Shown: positions 1 to 9,375 of the stretch, piece after piece
Layout of the letters: every line of letters begins with the position of its first letter
How positions within the stretch are numbered: position 1 is the first letter of the stretch
DNA from: Hyphomonadaceae bacterium
GTDB taxonomy: Bacteria > Pseudomonadota > Alphaproteobacteria > Caulobacterales > Hyphomonadaceae
Direction of reading: 5' to 3'
DNA length: 64,000 bases
NCBI GenBank assembly: GCA_022844345.1
Contig: JALHLU010000006.1
Span: 1-64,000 of the forward strand
Notes under the pieces: generated by a model
What the model was told of the DNA's origin: nothing
Database searches by the model: none
Seen by the model: the letters and a program-made list of their open reading frames with translations, nothing else
Translations under genes and position numbers: made by a program

Positions 1-409
1 ACGACATCAGGGCCAGCAGCCCAGTCGCTGCATCAACAGGCCGAACACAAGACCGTACCCGACCGATCGTTCGCCCAATCCCCTTGCCAATCCAGCGCCG
101 TCCACACAAGACGAAGTAGACGCGCTCGTCCGTGAAGGTGACGGCGAGCTCGCGCGGACTGAGCTCTGGCTGTTCCAGCGCGAGGTCGATGAGCTGGCCG
201 CGCACCTCGTCCGGGATGCGGTTCCACACGCGGCCAGGGCCTGAGCGCCGGTCTTCGAGGCCGTCTTCGCCAAAGCGCTGGTAGAGGTCGCACCAGCGAT
301 AGAAGGCCGGCCGGGAGACGCCCAGCTTCTCCAGCGTACGCTTGACCGGCAGGTGCGAGCCTTCGACCAGGCGGATGATCTCCATCTTCTCGGATGCAGG
401 ATACCTCAT
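1..409 (-). pseudogene. IS3-family transposase OrfB, 5' fragment fused to unrelated tail
   Basis: From ATG 409-407 the frame reads MRYPASEKMEIIRLVEGS, then HLPVKRTLEKLG and a helix-turn-helix, the usual start of IS3 OrfB. After the residues DERVYFV (about position 115) the expected continuation toward the DDE catalytic core is absent. The frame instead stays open through unrelated codons to the window edge. The rve/DDE domain is therefore missing in this window, so no active transposase can be made from here. Whether the break is a deletion or a junction with another element cannot be told without sequence to the left. Confidence 0.65.
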
Positions 410-431
410 TCGGGGTCGCCCCCATCCGCGA

Positions 432-686
432 TCATGCTTTTTTGAGCAGACGGTTCTCGAGGGTGAGGTCAGCGACCACCTCCTTGAGAGCGCCCATCTC
501 GTGGCGCAGGTCCTTCACTTCGCCAGAGGAGGCCTCGCGCGCCGTGTCGCCCGCAAGCCGGCGCTTGCCAGCTTCCAGGAACTCCTTTGACCAGCTGTAG
601 TAGAGGCCCTCGGCAATCCCTTCCCGCCGGCACAGCTCGGCGATCGACGCCTCGCCACGCAGTCCGGCAAGTAGGATAGAGCACAT
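432..686 (-). CDS. IS3-family transposase OrfA (helix-turn-helix subunit)
   Basis: An 84-residue protein with the OrfA signature: AGLRGEASIAELCRREGIAEGLYY is the helix-turn-helix that recognises the IS ends (quoted here only in outline: GLRGE, IAELCRREGI, YYSWSKEFLEAGK). A C-terminal leucine-rich coiled coil ends in LLKKA. The last codons read AAA AAA GCA TGA (443-432), a typical A6G slip site. A -1 slip there would read on to a TGA at 408-406 that overlaps the ATG of orfB. The first dozen residues diverge from the usual OrfA start, so the N terminus may be altered. Confidence 0.75.
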   Translation of the reverse strand: MCSILLAGLRGEASIAELCRREGIAEGLYYSWSKEFLEAGKRRLAGDTAREASSGEVKDLRHEMGALKEVVADLTLENRLLKKA

Positions 687-873
687 GTGTAATTTCGTAA
701 CGCGGGGGTCAGCCGCTCAAGTCACCTAGGCAGCACCACTTTTCGTCAACACGACGCCCAATCGCGCGATTACCTGGGCGTTCGATCGACAGGCGGGTCT
801 AACTGGTTGACAGCGCGCGTTACTGAAGGCCTCCGAAAAAGTGGTGAGCTATGCGAGGGCTTGAAGTCGCCAG

Positions 874-1968
874 TTAAGCCAGCACTGCATCGACGGGTCT
901 GCGAGCGGAGAACGGAAGCGCTTCGCCATACCCGAAGCGCATCACGATATCGGGCCGGCGCCCTGGCATGCCGGCAAGCCCTGCAAGTTCCGGCCGCAGG
1001 CTGGCGACTTCGACCGGCTGATTGACGAAGGCTGTCTTGAGGCCAAGCGCCGTCGCCTGCAAGGCGAAGCGCTGACAGGAGCGGCCTGCGCGCATCCAGT
1101 GATCCTTGTCATCCTGCTCGGAAACAAAGATCGCAACGCCGGCGGACGATTCCAGCTGCCGCGCATACTTGTCATTCTCTCCTTTCGCACTGACCAGCAT
1201 GCTGAACATGTGCGGGCCCAGCCACTCCGGCAACGCCGGTTGCCCGCTTGTCACGCTGAACAGTCCATCGCCACGCAGCAGGGCTTCCCGCGGGCTGAAG
1301 CGAAGCCATGACTTCAGTTCGCGGACGAACATCTCGTCACCCATCTGCGCGCCGTTGCCGGCAAGAACCAGATCGCGCACGCGGCCGATCTGCGGGCGAT
1401 CGGTGATCATCACAAGATCGACGCCGGGAATCGCCGCAGCTGCGGCCAGCGCCGTGACGTCACTTGTGGGGACCGCCCTGCCGTCATAGTCGGCGCGCGT
1501 CGATTGGCGATGCGGGATCGCATCGAACAACATCGATCGAGCAGCTGTTTCGCCTGCAAACACAAATTCGACCGAGCCGCCATTCGCCGCGTTGAACCTG
1601 ATTTCACCCGGCCGGCCGCCGGCGCCTGCCGCCAGAGACAGGTTCTCCGCCGCGCATCCGAGGCTTGCAAACATGTGGTGGTCATCGGGGTCAACCACCG
1701 GGGTCCGCCGCGCAGAATCGGGGAGTATATCGATCTGGCCTTCGGCCATCCTGAAGCGCCAGGGCTGCGTGTTGTGCCCGCTGGCGGCGAGCGTCGCATA
1801 GCGGATGAAGTCGCGATTCTCCGGGCGCGCAGATAGCGCGGCGCGCGTTGCTGAGACGGAGGCGGTGTACTCCTCCATCGACCCCATCTGCCGCAGCACT
1901 GCATAGGTGGCGCCCGCTCCAACCAGCGCCAGAGCGCCTCCGCCGATCAAGGCATCTCGTCGTCTCAT
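874..1968 (-). CDS. Tat-leader nitroreductase-family (Acg-like) protein
   Basis: A 364-residue protein. The ATG at 1968 is chosen because it opens a twin-arginine leader (MRRRDALIGGGALALVGAG); an upstream in-frame ATG at 2103 would add a non-leader extension. The mature part starts with an ASGHNTQPWRF block and has a C-terminal GxxTAFVNQPVEV region. Both are features of the FMN-binding nitroreductase superfamily branch that includes Acg-like proteins. Export to the periplasm is inferred from the leader. It lies downstream of the PrpD-like gene on the same strand, with about 125 bases between, and could be cotranscribed. The substrate is unknown. Confidence 0.75.
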   Translation of the reverse strand: MRRRDALIGGGALALVGAGATYAVLRQMGSMEEYTASVSATRAALSARPENRDFIRYATLAASGHNTQPWRFRMAEGQIDILPDSARRTPVVDPDDHHMFASLGCAAENLSLAAGAGGRPGEIRFNAANGGSVEFVFAGETAARSMLFDAIPHRQSTRADYDGRAVPTSDVTALAAAAAIPGVDLVMITDRPQIGRVRDLVLAGNGAQMGDEMFVRELKSWLRFSPREALLRGDGLFSVTSGQPALPEWLGPHMFSMLVSAKGENDKYARQLESSAGVAIFVSEQDDKDHWMRAGRSCQRFALQATALGLKTAFVNQPVEVASLRPELAGLAGMPGRRPDIVMRFGYGEALPFSARRPVDAVLA

Positions 1969-2092
1969 GGAGTGGCGCCTTCCAGTTTTGCAAGCGCCGC
2001 GGAGCGCGCGCTGCATACGACGCAACGCCCCATTTGTGCGGCGCGTTCCTTGTGAAGCGCAACAACTGTATTGCGCTGTCACTGGCTGGACT

Positions 2093-3668
2093 TCAGGTCG
2101 CAATCATCCGGACGATTTCCGAGGCGCTGGCCAAACGCTCGATGTTCATCGTGGCGTCGATGACTTCGGTGGTGCGGGGGCGGCCGAGGACGGGCCACAT
2201 CAGTTCCATTGCCTTGGCCGTCACATCCTCGCGCGTCATCGGGTGCGAGGGGAAACCGCGCACATACGGCACGTAGAGCTCGTGGCGGCCGGTGCGGGCG
2301 TCGATCAGCTTGACGCGGGCGGGCTCTTCGCGCGCCTGCCCTGCCGGGGTTTCGAGATCTGGCGCGTGGACGACGTCCATCTTTTTTCTTCAGTTCATGC
2401 ACGCGCGTATCCGTGTTGAAGCGCACGCGATCCTGCGCGGAGACGAGATCGAGGCGGCCGTCGATCAGGATGATCGAGGCGAGATAGCGCAGGTTCAGCG
2501 CGGGCATCTCTGCATTGCGGAAGGCCTCCCAGCGGCCGGGCATTTCCATGACGATGCTTTCGACCGTTTCGGGCGAGGTCTTCGGCAGGAGTTCGAGCAG
2601 GGCCTGCACGACGGGCTGGGTCGGGCCGCCGACGGGATAGCGCTTGTAGGCTGTGTGGTGGAATTCCGAGCGGGTATCGAGATCCTCGATCAGGTAGAAG
2701 GGGTCGTGATCGGCGCCGAGGCTGAAGGCCTTGTGGTTCATGTAGCCGCCGGGGTTGTCGAAGCAGTCGGTGACGCCGGTGTAGCCGGCCTCCACCATCA
2801 GGGCCGCCTCGATACCATTGCGGGCGCCGACGCCAGCGAAGACGAAAGTTTTCTCGACATGATCATTGTCGAGCAGCCATTGCCACGAGCCAGACGCCTG
2901 CTGTGCGGCATAGGACATCACCAGCGCCACCTTCTCCGGCGAGAGGTCGAGCATGGAGGCCGCCGTCGCAGCCGCGCCGAAACACGGGCCGATGCCGTGG
3001 TTCGCAAGGCCTGAGTCATATAGCGTGCGCACGCCCAGCGCCTTGGGCAGGCGGCCGCAGAGTTCATAGCCTGCCACGCACGCGCGCAGCACGTCATGAC
3101 CCGAACCGCCACGGTTCTCGGCCAGCGCGAAGGCGACGCCGACGACGGCCGGGCCCGGCTGCACGAAGGCAGAGGGGATAAAGTCGTTGATCTCCGAGCC
3201 ATGCACGATCATGGCGCTGCCGAATGCAGCGTCGACGAGGCCGGCGCGTTCCTTCGTGGCCAACATCGTGGCGCCGTTCTTTGCGTCGGCGGATTTTGCG
3301 AGCGCGTATTTGCGTCCCAGCATGGCGGGTTCGAGATCCTTGCACGAGACGGCGGCCGCCAACGTGTCCAGGATATGCCGCTTGCCGAGTTCGAGGAATT
3401 CCGGATTGACGGAAGCTGTGCGGATATTGGCGATGTACGCACTGATGGTCGGTGTCAGCAGTCGGCCATCGCCGCGCGGCGCGCGAGGCGCTGCGGCCTG
3501 AGTTGTGGCCCCGGCTGCAGTGGGCGGTTGGGCAACTTGCGCTTCTGCCGTCCCCTGCCCCGATGCGGTCGCGCACCCGCCAAGCACCGCGCCGAGACCA
3601 AGCGCGCCGACGCCGAGCGCCTCGCGGCGGTTGGGTGTGCTGCATGCGCGAACAGATTTGGTCTTCAT
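2093..3668 (-). pseudogene. MmgE/PrpD-family protein with Tat lipoprotein leader, frameshifted near 2382
   Basis: The ATG at 3668 is preceded by AGGGA. The leader contains NRREALGVGALGLG and LGGC, so it looks like a Tat-exported lipoprotein. The body is MmgE/PrpD-like: ILDTLAAAVSCKDLEP, SEINDFIPSAF, and HTAYKRYPVGGPTQ. The frame breaks in the A6 run at 2382-2387. Upstream the frame reads HELKKKDGRR and then loses family character. In the other frame, from 2380 to the stop at 2093, come RVKLIDARTGRHELYVPYVRG and HPMTREDVTAKAMELM, the typical C-terminal part. One A fewer would restore a single frame of about 524 residues. It may be a real lesion, a +1 slip or a sequencing error. Confidence 0.75.
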
Positions 3669-3834
3669 GCTGGTCCCTGCCCTCGGGCCGGTGGAGTACC
3701 AGCCTCTCGATGCGCTCATGCGGCGCCACCCCAGGAGTAACAGCAATTTGCCGTTCGGCCAGACTGCAAATGCTTTACAGCGGCGGCGATCAGCGCGAAC
3801 AAGACGGGAGAAAAACAAGACGTGGGAGGTCTGG
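3669..3834. promoter_or_regulatory. Divergent intergenic region between PrpD-like gene and carboxylesterase
   Basis: These 166 bases separate two outward-facing gene sets of the envelope enzyme cluster, so promoters for both directions must lie here unless they start inside the genes. A good ribosome site (GGGAGG) precedes the plus-strand gene. I see no convincing -35/-10 pair or operator palindrome. Confidence 0.4.
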
Positions 3835-5442
3835 ATGCGCTTAACCCGACGGGGACTGATGCTGGGCGCTGCGGCCAGCTTGAGCGCATGCGCCAGCGGC
3901 CCGACCCTCGCCCAAGCGACGGGACAACCGCTGGCCGAAACGGCGCAGGGCAAGGTGCGCGGGCTGCTGCAGGCCAATGGCGTCACCGCGTTCAAGGGCA
4001 TGCGTTATGCGACTGCCACGCGTTTCATGCCGCCGACAACGCCGCCGGGCTGGACGGGCATCAAGGACATGTTCGACTATGGCGACCAGAGCCCGCAGGC
4101 GCGGACCTCTCTGGCGCATGCGGGCACCGCGATGTCGGACGATTGCCTGCGGATCAATGTGTGGACGCCGGGACTCGATGGCGGGCGCCGGCCTGTCATG
4201 CTGTGGTTCCATGGCGGCGGATTCGAGGCCGGGTCCGGCTCCGCGTCGCTCTATGACGGCACGCGCATGGCGCGGCGCGGCGACGTGGTGGTCGCCACGA
4301 TCAACCACCGCCTCAACGTGTTCGGTCACTGCTATCTCGGCGGCGTGCTGGGGGATGAGTTCGCGCAGTCGGGCAATGCCGGCTATCTCGACCTGATCGC
4401 GGCAATGAAATGGGTTCGGACAAACATCGCGAGTTTCGGCGGCGACCCGAACAATGTGATGATCTACGGCCAGTCGGGCGGCGGGCGGAAGGTAAGCCTC
4501 TGCTATGCCGGACGCGAGGCGCAGGGCCTGTTCCACAAGGGCGTTGTGCAGAGCGGATCGCACCTGAAGGTACAGACCCCGGAACGGGCCAATGGCCTCA
4601 CCGAGGCTCTGTTGACGGAGCTCGGCATCGCGAAGGCTGATGCGCGCAAGCTGCAGACCATCGACATCGAGACGCTGTCTACGGCGCAGCGCAAGGTGAT
4701 CGCGGCGGCCGGCGCGCGGTTCTCGCCCATGCTGGATGGCGTGAGCTTCACCGCGCATCCTTTCCTGCCGGATGCGCCTGCGATCTCGAACCAACTGCCG
4801 ATGATGTTGGGCACGACGCGGACGGAGCTGACCAACCAGATGGGCCGCGAGCCCGGCATATTCGACATGAACGAGGCTCAGGCCAAGGAGCGGCTCAAAT
4901 CCTTCATCGACGAGAAGGATATCGACGAGGCATTCCGAAACTTCCAGGCATCGCGCCCGCAGGCAAATGCATCCGAGGTGTTCTTCACCATCGTGTCGGC
5001 GCGCGGTTACTGCCGCGACCAGACCATCATGGCCGAGCAGCGCGTGAAGGCGGGCGGGCGCGGCAAGACGTATGTCTATCGCCTGATGTGGCGCCAGCCT
5101 GTCGAGGGCGGGCGGCGCGTTTCGCAGCATTCGCTGTGCCTGCCGTTCATGTTCGACAATGTCGCCGCTGGCGAGAACATGACAGGGCCAGACACCGAAG
5201 CGACCCGCGCCATGGTCGACAATATGGCGAACAGCTGGATCGCGTTCGCGCGCACGGGCGACCCCAACAACGCCAGCGTTCCGAAGTGGGAGCCGTACGA
5301 TCTCGTACGACGGAACACGATGATGTTCGACGTTCCAAGCGAGACGGTAGACGATCCGCACAAGGCGGAGCGTGAATTCATGGCGCACTATCCAAGCCAG
5401 CAGGACGGCGGCAATGCGCTGCACCGTCAGGCGATGGACTGA
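3835..5442 (+). CDS. Type B carboxylesterase (para-nitrobenzyl esterase-like), Tat lipoprotein
   Basis: A 535-residue protein starting at ATG 3835, 7 bases after GGGAGG. The leader has TRRGLMLG followed by lipobox LSAC (Cys19), so it is likely Tat-exported and lipid-anchored. The carboxylesterase fold is shown by FKGMRYA near 53-59, SDDCLRINVW near 101-110, oxyanion HGGG at 126-129, and nucleophile Ser214 in GQSGGG. The late SQHSLCLPF segment probably supplies the catalytic His. Predicted to hydrolyse esters in the envelope. It heads a plus-strand run with two beta-lactamase-fold genes. The substrate is not predictable. Confidence 0.85.
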   Translation: MRLTRRGLMLGAAASLSACASGPTLAQATGQPLAETAQGKVRGLLQANGVTAFKGMRYATATRFMPPTTPPGWTGIKDMFDYGDQSPQARTSLAHAGTAMSDDCLRINVWTPGLDGGRRPVMLWFHGGGFEAGSGSASLYDGTRMARRGDVVVATINHRLNVFGHCYLGGVLGDEFAQSGNAGYLDLIAAMKWVRTNIASFGGDPNNVMIYGQSGGGRKVSLCYAGREAQGLFHKGVVQSGSHLKVQTPERANGLTEALLTELGIAKADARKLQTIDIETLSTAQRKVIAAAGARFSPMLDGVSFTAHPFLPDAPAISNQLPMMLGTTRTELTNQMGREPGIFDMNEAQAKERLKSFIDEKDIDEAFRNFQASRPQANASEVFFTIVSARGYCRDQTIMAEQRVKAGGRGKTYVYRLMWRQPVEGGRRVSQHSLCLPFMFDNVAAGENMTGPDTEATRAMVDNMANSWIAFARTGDPNNASVPKWEPYDLVRRNTMMFDVPSETVDDPHKAEREFMAHYPSQQDGGNALHRQAMD

Positions 5443-5459
5443 GTTACGGGGAGAGACCA

Positions 5460-6902
5460 ATGAGAACGATCACCAGCAGCATGGCGGCCCTTGCCGCCGC
5501 CGCGTGCCTCGCCCTTCCGGCATTCGCGCAGCAGACGCCGACCGGACCGCGCCCCGCGACCACAGCTGCGGCGGATGAAGGCGCATCCACCACCACGCCA
5601 CGGCATTCGGCTGCGCAGGCGGCGGGCTATCGCGCGCTGCATCTTTGCACGGCGACGTTCTCGTCGGGACTTCCTCAGGACATCATCAACCGTACCGGCA
5701 GCGGCCAGACCGCGACGGGCGAGACAAAGATCGACTCTGTCGCGAAGACCGTGACGGTCAAGTTCGCCGATGACATGGAGCCGCGCATTGCGGCCTGGCG
5801 GCCGGGGCTGGGCTGCACGCAGCTGCCTATCGGCGCCAAGATGGAGATGGTGAAGCACCTGCCGCGCCTGCCGGATTCGATCTCGATTCCGAACTTCGAC
5901 GCGCAGGCCTGGCCGATGGGTGACGCCAACGCGACGGCGAAGCTGCCGGCGGCGCAGGAGAAGGCTGTCTCGACCGTGTTCGACGAGGCCTTCCGCGACC
6001 AGGACGGCCCCTACAAGGGCAACACCTGGGGCGTCGTCGTTATCAAGGACGGCAAGATCGTCGCCGAGCGCTATGCGCCGGGCTGGGGCGTGCACACGTC
6101 CTCGCGCACCAATTCGATGTGCAAGAGCCTGAGCGTGTCGCTGGTGGGCATTGGCGTGCAGAAGGGCCTGCTCGACATTCATGCGAAAGCGCCACTGACG
6201 GCGTGGCGAAAGCCGGGCGATCCGCGCGGGGAGATCACGCTGAACCACATGCTGCACATGGCGAGCGGGCTCTACACCGAGAGCGGCCGCAATCCGCAGG
6301 GCGAAATCTATGGCTCGGGCGCGCCAGCGTCCGAAGTGTCAATGAGCAACATCATCGATGCGCGGCCGGGCGAGCGATACATCTACTCCGGCTCCGACAC
6401 GATCCTTGCGACGCGGGCCGTGCGCGAGGCGTTCAATAATGACGCAGAGTGGATCAGCTTCCCGCATCGCGAGCTTCTGTGGAAGCTGGGCATGACACGC
6501 ACGCTGATCGAGACGGATTGGGTAGGTGACTTCATCACGTCTGGCCAGTGCTGGAGCACGGCGCGGGATTTCGGCCGCTTCGGCATGCTCTATCTCAATG
6601 ACGGCGTGTGGAATGGGGAGCGCATCCTGCCGACGGGATGGTCGGACTATGTCTCCACGCTGGCGCCGGCGCAGCCTGCCTCGCGTGCGCGCGGCGGCGC
6701 TGGGTATGGTGCGCAGTTCTGGGTCTATGGAGAGATGGAGGGCCTGCCCGATGTCGCCTACTCGCCCGGCGGCGCGCTTGGGCAGTATGCGCTGATCATA
6801 CCCTCGAAGAATGTCGTGATCGTGCGGCGCGGGCTGGATCGTGGCGAAGGGTTCAAGCTGGCGAAGTTCTCGGCCGACGTGCTGAAAGCGATGGGGCTGT
6901 AG
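5460..6902 (+). CDS. Secreted beta-lactamase-fold serine hydrolase (class C/esterase type)
   Basis: 480 residues with a Sec-type signal peptide ending AFAQQ (about residue 24). An N-terminal region of about 150 residues that I do not recognise precedes the beta-lactamase/penicillin-binding fold. Catalytic SxxK is Ser219-M-C-Lys222, and the second motif YSG is at 309-311. A C-terminal SPGGALGQYALI segment probably forms the third active-site wall. Such proteins are usually esterases or DD-peptidases rather than beta-lactamases. It starts 17 bases after the carboxylesterase and abuts the next hydrolase, so the three are probably one operon. Confidence 0.8.
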   Translation: MRTITSSMAALAAAACLALPAFAQQTPTGPRPATTAAADEGASTTTPRHSAAQAAGYRALHLCTATFSSGLPQDIINRTGSGQTATGETKIDSVAKTVTVKFADDMEPRIAAWRPGLGCTQLPIGAKMEMVKHLPRLPDSISIPNFDAQAWPMGDANATAKLPAAQEKAVSTVFDEAFRDQDGPYKGNTWGVVVIKDGKIVAERYAPGWGVHTSSRTNSMCKSLSVSLVGIGVQKGLLDIHAKAPLTAWRKPGDPRGEITLNHMLHMASGLYTESGRNPQGEIYGSGAPASEVSMSNIIDARPGERYIYSGSDTILATRAVREAFNNDAEWISFPHRELLWKLGMTRTLIETDWVGDFITSGQCWSTARDFGRFGMLYLNDGVWNGERILPTGWSDYVSTLAPAQPASRARGGAGYGAQFWVYGEMEGLPDVAYSPGGALGQYALIIPSKNVVIVRRGLDRGEGFKLAKFSADVLKAMGL

Positions 6903-8012
6903 ATGCTCACGCGCCGCTCGCTGATCGGATCAGCACTCGCGACGACCGCGTTGTCAGCCTGCGCCGCGGGGCCATCCGTGGCGGCGACGCCCGGCCCCGG
7001 TCGTGGACCGTGGCGCATGTCAACGCCGGACGCGCATGGGCTTTCGCCCGCTGCGCTTGAAGCAGCCGCCGCGCAGCTTGCCGCGCCTGGCGAGCGGCAG
7101 GGGCTCGTGGTGATCCGCCATGGAGAACTGGTGTTCGAGCGCTACTGGGCGAACGACTGGGCGCGCGCCGTTCCCGAATGGCGCAATGTCTCGTTCTCGG
7201 CGGGCAAGTCTTGGGGCGGAGCGATGGTAGGCCGCGCCGTCACGACGGGGCGGCTGAACATCGACGAGCTGACGTCGAAATATCATCCCGCCGAAATCTC
7301 CGGCTTCAGGCCGCAGACGCGCATCCGACACCTGCTGACCATGACGTCTGGCGGCACGATGAACATGAAGCCCTCTTCCAAGCCGCCGAAGAAGCTGGAC
7401 GATGCAACGCCGCCGGGGCCGGGCGTTGAGTATGAATGGTACAAGGAAGCCGAACGCGGCACGCCACCGGGCTATGGAACGACGATCCAGCCAGGCGAGC
7501 GCTTCTTCTACGACGGCGCTCCAGCAGATCACCTCGCCGACATCATCACGGCGGCGACCGGCAAGACGAGCCATCGCTACATGATGGAGGAGATCGTCGC
7601 TCCGCTCGGCTGCGAGAATTTCAACTACCAGCGCGAGGGAGTGGACAGCAAAGACAACATCCGCATCGGCGGGTCGATCACCCTCTCCTGCCGCGATCTC
7701 GCACGGCTGGGACAGCTCTATCTCAACAAGGGGCGCTGGAACGGCGAGCAGCTGATCGCTGCGGATTACATCCGCGACGCCGTGAACCCTTCGGCGCACA
7801 ATCCGGCCTATGGCTATCTCTGGTGGCTCAATCGTTCGGGCCGCACGCCGGGCGCGCCGCGTTCGATGTATTTCGCGGCGGGCGCGCGCGGACAGTTCTG
7901 CTTCGTGCTGCCTGAGCATGACATGGTGATCGCGACCATGGGCTATGGCGCTACGCAGCTTTCGGCGCCGGATGCCTGGAAGGCGCTTGGTCCGGCTCTT
8001 CCGGCGATCTGA
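6903..8012 (+). CDS. Tat lipoprotein beta-lactamase-fold serine hydrolase
   Basis: 369 residues; the ATG at 6903 directly follows the previous stop (TAGATG), suggesting translational coupling. The leader LTRRSLIGSALATTALSAC has a twin arginine and lipobox Cys20. Catalytic SxxK is Ser99-A-G-Lys102, HLLTMTSGG follows the helix, and FFYDGAPADHL takes the YxN/YSG position. The fold matches class C/EstB-like hydrolases. It converges with the thiolase gene, only 4 bases between stops. It is shorter than its neighbour because it lacks the extra N-terminal region, so the two are related but not a recent simple duplication. Confidence 0.8.
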   Translation: MLTRRSLIGSALATTALSACAAGPSVAATPGPGRGPWRMSTPDAHGLSPAALEAAAAQLAAPGERQGLVVIRHGELVFERYWANDWARAVPEWRNVSFSAGKSWGGAMVGRAVTTGRLNIDELTSKYHPAEISGFRPQTRIRHLLTMTSGGTMNMKPSSKPPKKLDDATPPGPGVEYEWYKEAERGTPPGYGTTIQPGERFFYDGAPADHLADIITAATGKTSHRYMMEEIVAPLGCENFNYQREGVDSKDNIRIGGSITLSCRDLARLGQLYLNKGRWNGEQLIAADYIRDAVNPSAHNPAYGYLWWLNRSGRTPGAPRSMYFAAGARGQFCFVLPEHDMVIATMGYGATQLSAPDAWKALGPALPAI

Positions 8013-8016
8013 TCGC

Positions 8017-9255
8017 CTACATCCGCTCCACGATGATGGCCGGCGCCATGCCGCCGGCGGCGCACATGGTGACGAGACCACGCTTGAGGTCGCGTCGTTC
8101 GAGTTCGTCGAGGATCGTTCCGATCAGGATGGAGCCGGTGGCGCCGATGGGGTGGCCGAGCGCCATGGCTCCGCCGTTCACATTAACCTTGTCGCGATCG
8201 AGCTTGAGGTCGCGGATGAATTTCTCGGCGACGACAGCGAAGGCCTCGTTGATCTCGAACAGGTCAATGTCATCGAACGTGAGGCCAGCCTTTGCCAGCA
8301 CCTTGCGGGCGGCAGGCACGGGCGCATTCAGCATCAGCGTGGGGCTGTCGCCCATGTTGGCCGAGGCAATGACACGGCCACGCGGCTTCAGGCCATTGGC
8401 CCGTGCGTATTCGGGCGAGGCCAGCAGCAGGGCCGCGGCGCCATCGACCACGCCCGATGAATTGCCAGCATGGTGGACGTGTTTGATCTTCAGGTCCGGA
8501 TGAACCTTGCGGATGAGGCCGCCATAGGTCTCGCCCTGCTCGTTCAAAGGATACTCGGCCATCGCCTCAAATGCTGGCTTGAGCGCGGCGAGACCTTCCA
8601 TGGTTGTCTGCGGCCGCGGGAATTCCTCGCGGTCGAGCGCGAGAGAGCCGTCCGCCTTGTGGACGGTCACCAGGCTCTTGCCGAAATGGCCGTTGCGGAT
8701 GGCGCGGTCTGCGCGCTGCTGACTCTCATACGCCAGTGCATCGAGCGCTTCGCGCGGGATGTTCTCCAGCGTGGCGATGGCGTCGGCGCAGACGCCCTGA
8801 TGGCTTTGCGGGTGGCGAGCTCGCAGGCGTTCGTTCCCGGCGTCGATGAAGGGAGGCGCTTTCGGGTCGGCGATGGCGGCGGTGTAGCTCATCATCTCGG
8901 TGCCGCCGGCGATGGCGAGGTCCGCCATGCCGGACATGATAGTGGCGGCGGCAAGGTTCACCGATGTGATGCCCGAACCGCAGAAGCGGTCGATGGTGAG
9001 GCCCGAGGCGCGCACATCGTAGCCCGCGTCAAGCGCGGCCATGCGACCAAGGTCCCGTCCCTGCTTTCCAACCTGGGTGGAGGTGCCCCAGATGATGTCG
9101 TCCACATGGGCCGTGTTGATGCCGGTGCGCTCGGCCAGCGCCTTCAGCACGGTCGCGCCCAGGTGCTGCGGATGCATGTCGGCCAGCGCGCCCTTGCCCT
9201 GCCGGCCGATGCCGCGTGGCGTGCGGCAGGCGTCGATGATCCAAGCTTCGGTCAT
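8017..9255 (-). CDS. Acetyl-CoA acetyltransferase / thiolase
   Basis: 412 residues of thiolase family. Active Cys92 lies in DRFCGSG, NEAF carries the conserved Glu/Asn region, His368 lies in GHPIGATG, and the second Cys398 in CAAGG. It condenses or cleaves acyl-CoA with CoA in the cytoplasm. Sequence alone does not decide between a degradative 3-ketoacyl-CoA thiolase and an acetoacetyl-CoA thiolase. A role in PHB or fatty-acid turnover fits the nearby PHB depolymerase, but that is inference. Single gene on this strand, convergent with the hydrolase operon. Confidence 0.9.
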   Translation of the reverse strand: MTEAWIIDACRTPRGIGRQGKGALADMHPQHLGATVLKALAERTGINTAHVDDIIWGTSTQVGKQGRDLGRMAALDAGYDVRASGLTIDRFCGSGITSVNLAAATIMSGMADLAIAGGTEMMSYTAAIADPKAPPFIDAGNERLRARHPQSHQGVCADAIATLENIPREALDALAYESQQRADRAIRNGHFGKSLVTVHKADGSLALDREEFPRPQTTMEGLAALKPAFEAMAEYPLNEQGETYGGLIRKVHPDLKIKHVHHAGNSSGVVDGAAALLLASPEYARANGLKPRGRVIASANMGDSPTLMLNAPVPAARKVLAKAGLTFDDIDLFEINEAFAVVAEKFIRDLKLDRDKVNVNGGAMALGHPIGATGSILIGTILDELERRDLKRGLVTMCAAGGMAPAIIVERM

Positions 9256-9375
9256 GGCAAGGCTCCCGGTTGTCTTGTCGTTGCGTACAGCTTAGCGGGT
9301 ATGACGCGAACGGAAAGTACGCCGTGGCGGCATGACGCCGCGACAGGATGCTGGGTGCAGCGCTATGCCTTTGGG

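Larger units (their letters stand above)
1..711 (-). mobile_element. Truncated IS3-family insertion sequence remnant
   Basis: The minus strand carries an IS3-type orfA followed by the start of orfB, arranged as in IS3 elements whose orfA ends in an A6G run. The probable outer end is near 711, where the minus strand begins TGACCCCCGCG; IS3 ends usually begin with TG. The other end is not visible: orfB loses family-like sequence near 110-115 and the window stops at 1. The element is probably inactive. The outer boundary is inferred from the terminal dinucleotide and the orfA position. Confidence 0.7.

Noticed and set aside
3841-5460. 539-codon minus-strand frame opposite the carboxylesterase
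   Set aside because: Arg/His-rich composition typical of an antisense shadow; the plus strand has a complete carboxylesterase.
8470-9375. Upstream extension of the flavoprotein frame
   Set aside because: It runs over the thiolase gene on the other strand and shows no family character before the Rossmann motif.
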